Positions 60,892-64,000 of a stretch of 64,000 nt of DNA are shown here, piece after piece. The stretch is taken from assembly GCF_900115225.1 (NCBI RefSeq), contig NZ_FOVR01000006.1, positions 62,001-126,000 of the forward strand, given 5' to 3'. The notes beneath the pieces were generated by a model that was not told the DNA's origin, made no database searches, and saw nothing but the letters and a program-made list of their open reading frames with translations. The DNA comes from Cohaesibacter marisflavi (GTDB lineage: Bacteria; Pseudomonadota; Alphaproteobacteria; Rhizobiales; Cohaesibacteraceae). The position numbers and the translations under genes were made by a program. How positions within the stretch are numbered: the stretch's first letter is position 1; each line of letters begins with the position of its first letter.

Positions 60892-63126
60892 TTAAAGCTC
60901 GATATCAACGCGTTCCTCAACATGGAACACATCGAGCGCAGTTGTGGTTGTGCCTTCCGCCACGATCACGAAGCTTGGGGCAAGTTGGGAGAGGTTGAAG
61001 GTCATCACACGCTTAATCCGATCCTCAGGCAAAGGAGTGTCTTCAACGATATCCGGCTGCTCATCGCCATGAGGCGTTTTGAGCTTGGCCGTGAATGTGT
61101 GACGCGATCCGTTCCAATTGCCGAGCTGCCACTCAATCCGCACCCTGTCACTGGCCGCAGCCAAAATCCGCGAGGTTGAAATATGCCGGAAATAAGTACG
61201 GGGTCGCTGGAGTTTGACTTGCGAGCCCGTTAGAAACAGACCGGCATGCAAATCGGGCGTGCCTTGGAACACGATTCGAAACGGCAGATTAGGCGGGAGC
61301 CCCGCGAGTTTGCTAGGCGAGACTGACGAGATTGAAACCCACCCCGTTGGCAACTGCACCTCATAGGTCAGCTCACAAGCATCAGGCGAAACCATCGGAG
61401 CCATGATATCGATACCAGCAATCCCACCATTGAGCTGGAGCGATTTCATATTGACAACCACACGGCTGCTATCAAATTTCGCAAAGCGCAGACCAAACAT
61501 CATATCTTTGGTGAGATCGCCCTCATAATAGGCGCCATCAGTCGAATAGAAGAAAGTCCCCGACAGATAGCGGCCACCATCAGCCATCGCGACAAAATGG
61601 TTACCTTGCGTTATCAGCACCACCGCGTAACGGCCACCAGCCTTAAGATAGGTTGGCGTGAGATTCACCTTGGTCTTTTCCGGGAAAAGCTTCAATTTAA
61701 GGAAAGTCAGCGTTTTCCGCGCGATCACCTTTTTAGGATCAGGTGAGCCACTTGGCGTCACTTCTGTTACCAAGACATGCACATCACCGGATGTGCCGCG
61801 TTTGGTGAAATTCAGGTCAATGCCGGTCAACCATCCTTCTTGCGTATTCAGGAAGGTTTGAGCCACCTGAGCGCCGTTGAGGGTATAATTGGTTTCAACA
61901 ACCGACCAATAAGGCTCCTCATAGGTATCACGCCAGAATTGACGCAAACGGATCCAACGGTGATTGGTATTCACATCACCCGACAAGACCTGAAAGCTCT
62001 CGCCATTGCGGGTAAAGACGCCCGTCACAGAGTCATAATTACCTTCACGCCACCATTGCGAGTTGGTGCAATATTCGTAAGTCCCACCCCAGCGTACACG
62101 CTCGCGAGACATGGTTTTTTGAACCATCTCATAACCGGTTTGCGAATATTGCGAGATGGACAAATCATCGACATAACCACTGACCGAAAAACGCAAAAGA
62201 GACTTGTATTTCGGCAGGATCATCCCATTGATCTGGGTGATATGCGGATCGATGGAGGAAAAGACACCTAGCTCAGAGATGCCCTCATTCTCAGGAGAGA
62301 AGCGAACCCCCTCTTCGAGGCGTGCCATCCATTCCGCATTTTGCGTGTCACTTTCATCCCCATTGAGAAAGTGGTCGGCCCCATAATCCGAATAATCATC
62401 AGGAAGGCCAAACCGCTCTTTCAAGCGGGCAACATCACCGGCAATCCCGAACAAATCAGCATTGGTCACAAGACCGCGTGACTTGTTGGCAAGGTTGGCA
62501 ACATCAGAGCCAAGGGTCTGAATACGAGGAGACGCCTCTGCCTGAAACTGCTCGACAAGTGTCAAACGAATATCATTTTTCTTTGTCGGGGATAGATCAT
62601 CATCAGCATTTGCGGAGATGCTCTCAATGCCAGTTGGCGACAGAATAACAAAGGCCACTGCAATACGATCAAGAGGAATGTTCGGCGATTGAGGGTCACC
62701 ACTTTCCATGCCACCAATCGCCGCCAAATGCGCAACGCGCGCGCTCTGGATGTTGATTTGCCGCGCCTCGGTTTCCTCCGTTTCCAGATTGACAACAAAG
62801 TCGCGATAAACCGGTTCTTGTTCGACATCGCCACCCCAAACCACGATGGCAACCATTTTCTTATTCGCAACAGGCTGATGCTGCACAAGGTCAAGGCTCA
62901 TCGGCGCACGCCGCATATAGGTTTTGCCAGCGTTAAAATAGACACCTTCCCCAATTGTGATGCCAAAGCTGCCATCTTTAGCAACCTCAAACCCACCATA
63001 GACCTGACCATCATGGATGGCATGCTTGACGAGCATATCCACCCCAGACCGCACATGGCCTTGAATGTTCATGAAGTCCTCAGCGGAAACCTCTTGATAG
63101 TCCTTAATTATGACCTGACGATCCAT
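60892..63126 (-). CDS. Large phage tail-associated structural protein, unassigned
   Basis: A 744-residue protein that does not match a family I can name. The N-terminus (MDRQVIIKDYQEVSAEDFMNIQGHVRSGVDMLVKHAIHDGQVYGGFEV) and mid-region are beta-rich with Gly and Asn turns (TYMRRAPMSLDLVQ, GYVDDLSISQYSQTGYEMVQ). Its place between the fibre gene and the 283-residue protein, in phage orientation, suggests a baseplate or fibre component. The ATG at 63126 begins the frame. Confidence 0.55.
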   Translation of the reverse strand: MDRQVIIKDYQEVSAEDFMNIQGHVRSGVDMLVKHAIHDGQVYGGFEVAKDGSFGITIGEGVYFNAGKTYMRRAPMSLDLVQHQPVANKKMVAIVVWGGDVEQEPVYRDFVVNLETEETEARQINIQSARVAHLAAIGGMESGDPQSPNIPLDRIAVAFVILSPTGIESISANADDDLSPTKKNDIRLTLVEQFQAEASPRIQTLGSDVANLANKSRGLVTNADLFGIAGDVARLKERFGLPDDYSDYGADHFLNGDESDTQNAEWMARLEEGVRFSPENEGISELGVFSSIDPHITQINGMILPKYKSLLRFSVSGYVDDLSISQYSQTGYEMVQKTMSRERVRWGGTYEYCTNSQWWREGNYDSVTGVFTRNGESFQVLSGDVNTNHRWIRLRQFWRDTYEEPYWSVVETNYTLNGAQVAQTFLNTQEGWLTGIDLNFTKRGTSGDVHVLVTEVTPSGSPDPKKVIARKTLTFLKLKLFPEKTKVNLTPTYLKAGGRYAVVLITQGNHFVAMADGGRYLSGTFFYSTDGAYYEGDLTKDMMFGLRFAKFDSSRVVVNMKSLQLNGGIAGIDIMAPMVSPDACELTYEVQLPTGWVSISSVSPSKLAGLPPNLPFRIVFQGTPDLHAGLFLTGSQVKLQRPRTYFRHISTSRILAAASDRVRIEWQLGNWNGSRHTFTAKLKTPHGDEQPDIVEDTPLPEDRIKRVMTFNLSQLAPSFVIVAEGTTTTALDVFHVEERVDIEL

Positions 63127-63140
63127 TAACTTAACTCCTG

Positions 63141-64000
63141 TTAGCTTCTGGTCATCTGACCCGCGAGGATCGGTTGACCTGCAAAATGTGGCTGACCGGC
63201 CAAGAAAGGCCGATAGGTCTGACTATTGATCAACACGCAATCAGCCAGCGCTTTGGCTGACCGCATCGCCTCGAAGCTCTCGCTAAGGCGGGCTTTATCC
63301 ACCTTGTTGGCGAAACTGCCAGCAGGCTTGACGCCAGCAAAGAAACCGTGCCGCAGCGATTTGCCAGGCATTGAAACCTTTAGCTCAGCCGTATGCGCTG
63401 GCATTTCCAAAGGCGTAAATGAGGCATAGGCGGTTGAGTTGCGCGGCTCTGGAGGAGCCAGATCACCAGCAAGAGCGATCTGCATGAAATAACGATAGTG
63501 CCCCGTAGGAAACGCAGCGAAACGCCGGAAAAGACGCGCACCGGCAAAGAATGCTCTGCCAATCTTCTTTGGTTCTGAGCCATAGGTTGGCAAGAGACCA
63601 TTCCCAGAACCAGCAGGCCGCAGAGGACGCGCAAGCTTTGGATGCTCAGCCATTTTATCGGCTGCAATCCGGGCAACCTGTTTTGAAGCGGTCGAACGAA
63701 CCGGCACTTGACCGACAAACCGGCCAGCAAAGGCCCGCTTGCCAACGGAGCGCCGCAAATGAACCGTCTGATAACCGTCCGCATCGAAACCAACACCGAT
63801 CTCTTGCGAAATGCCATCCTCGATCAAGACGGCCCGCTGACGAGAGCGCACGGTTGCCGTTGACGGCATCGCCACACGCCGAGCAAGAAAAAAGGGCTTA
63901 ATCGCCCCGCCTGCATAAATCCTCGATCTCTTATTCTGAGGGTGAACATTCCGAAAGATTTTCACTTTCGGCAACCCTTCAAGCCAAGCCAACCTTTGCT
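63141..64000 (-). CDS. Phage protein of unknown function (5' end probably outside the window)
   Basis: At least 283 residues are readable from a TTG at 63992, and the frame stays open to the right edge, so the real start is probably outside. The C-terminal tail contains FLAGQPHFAGQPILAGQ, a short repeated unit. Arg/Lys-rich stretches and aromatic residues point to a nucleic-acid- or structure-binding protein, but no domain is recognised. It lies upstream of the large structural gene in the same operon, perhaps a baseplate component. Confidence 0.5.
   Translation of the reverse strand, partial: QRLAWLEGLPKVKIFRNVHPQNKRSRIYAGGAIKPFFLARRVAMPSTATVRSRQRAVLIEDGISQEIGVGFDADGYQTVHLRRSVGKRAFAGRFVGQVPVRSTASKQVARIAADKMAEHPKLARPLRPAGSGNGLLPTYGSEPKKIGRAFFAGARLFRRFAAFPTGHYRYFMQIALAGDLAPPEPRNSTAYASFTPLEMPAHTAELKVSMPGKSLRHGFFAGVKPAGSFANKVDKARLSESFEAMRSAKALADCVLINSQTYRPFLAGQPHFAGQPILAGQMTRS

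Noticed and set aside
1-64000. CRISPR arrays, rRNA genes and complete insertion sequences
   Set aside because: I saw no regularly spaced repeat, no rRNA stretch and no transposase gene; only the tRNA fragment at 40788-40803 resembles an RNA gene.

Overview
The window looks like a chromosomal segment of a marine-type alphaproteobacterium, probably Hyphomicrobiales. That placement rests on gene content: a rhizobial-type HisN-like phosphatase, DUF459, DUF2336 and DUF4865 proteins, a CecR-type TetR regulator, and moderately high GC in the core genes. A Cohaesibacter-like organism would fit, but I cannot confirm genus without a search. A P2-like prophage occupies the right-hand quarter.

Region 1 (1-12.3 kb) holds housekeeping and envelope genes, mostly on the minus strand. 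They are an inositol-phosphatase-family enzyme cut by the window edge, a DUF459/SGNH protein whose catalytic residues look lost, a lytic transglycosylase, galU on the plus strand, a VOC protein, a DUF2336 protein, ettA, a PAS-GGDEF diguanylate cyclase, an AI-2E-family transporter, a GNAT acetyltransferase and ung.

Region 2 (12.4-22.2 kb, plus strand) is an export locus. A CecR-type regulator with a near-perfect 30-bp palindrome upstream is translationally coupled to a YbhG/YbhF/YbhS-like exporter. A MacB-like ATPase, a double-FtsX permease, a second periplasmic adaptor and a YbhC/pectinesterase-family protein follow.

Region 3 (22.3-34.6 kb, nearly all minus strand) is a surface-polysaccharide locus. 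ManC, ManB, Gmd, a GDP-fucose-synthase/ColC-type enzyme and a ColD-type PMP-dependent dehydratase (His in place of the PLP lysine) together form a complete predicted route to GDP-L-colitose. GT10 and GT11 fucosyltransferase-family enzymes, GT4 and GT2 transferases, a hexapeptide acetyltransferase and a WaaE-like GT2 would assemble and decorate the glycan. A colitose analogue of a Lewis-type epitope is plausible.

Region 4 (34.8-40.5 kb) contains small regulator-target pairs: LysR/DUF4865, HxlR/Tat-exported amidohydrolase with a 7-bp inverted repeat between them, AraC-GyrI, and an SDR oxidoreductase.

Region 5 (about 40.8 kb to beyond the right edge) is an integrated element. A 16-nt GC-rich block at 40788-40803 matches the 3' end of a tRNA including CCA and is read as an attachment-site repeat. 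Next comes an AT-rich cargo block (41-48 kb) of probable anti-phage genes: an HNH protein, a PutAbiC-family protein, a pentapeptide-repeat membrane protein, an AbiGi-like protein and a SIR2 protein. From 48.4 kb onwards, on the minus strand, lie the lysis cassette (endolysin, holin, overlapping Rz/Rz1 spanins) and the P2-order tail cluster (fibres, FI, FII, E/E' frameshift, T, U, X, D). A hicAB toxin-antitoxin module sits as an oppositely oriented moron with its own promoter, operator and terminator. Head genes, integrase and the intact tRNA should lie beyond the right edge.
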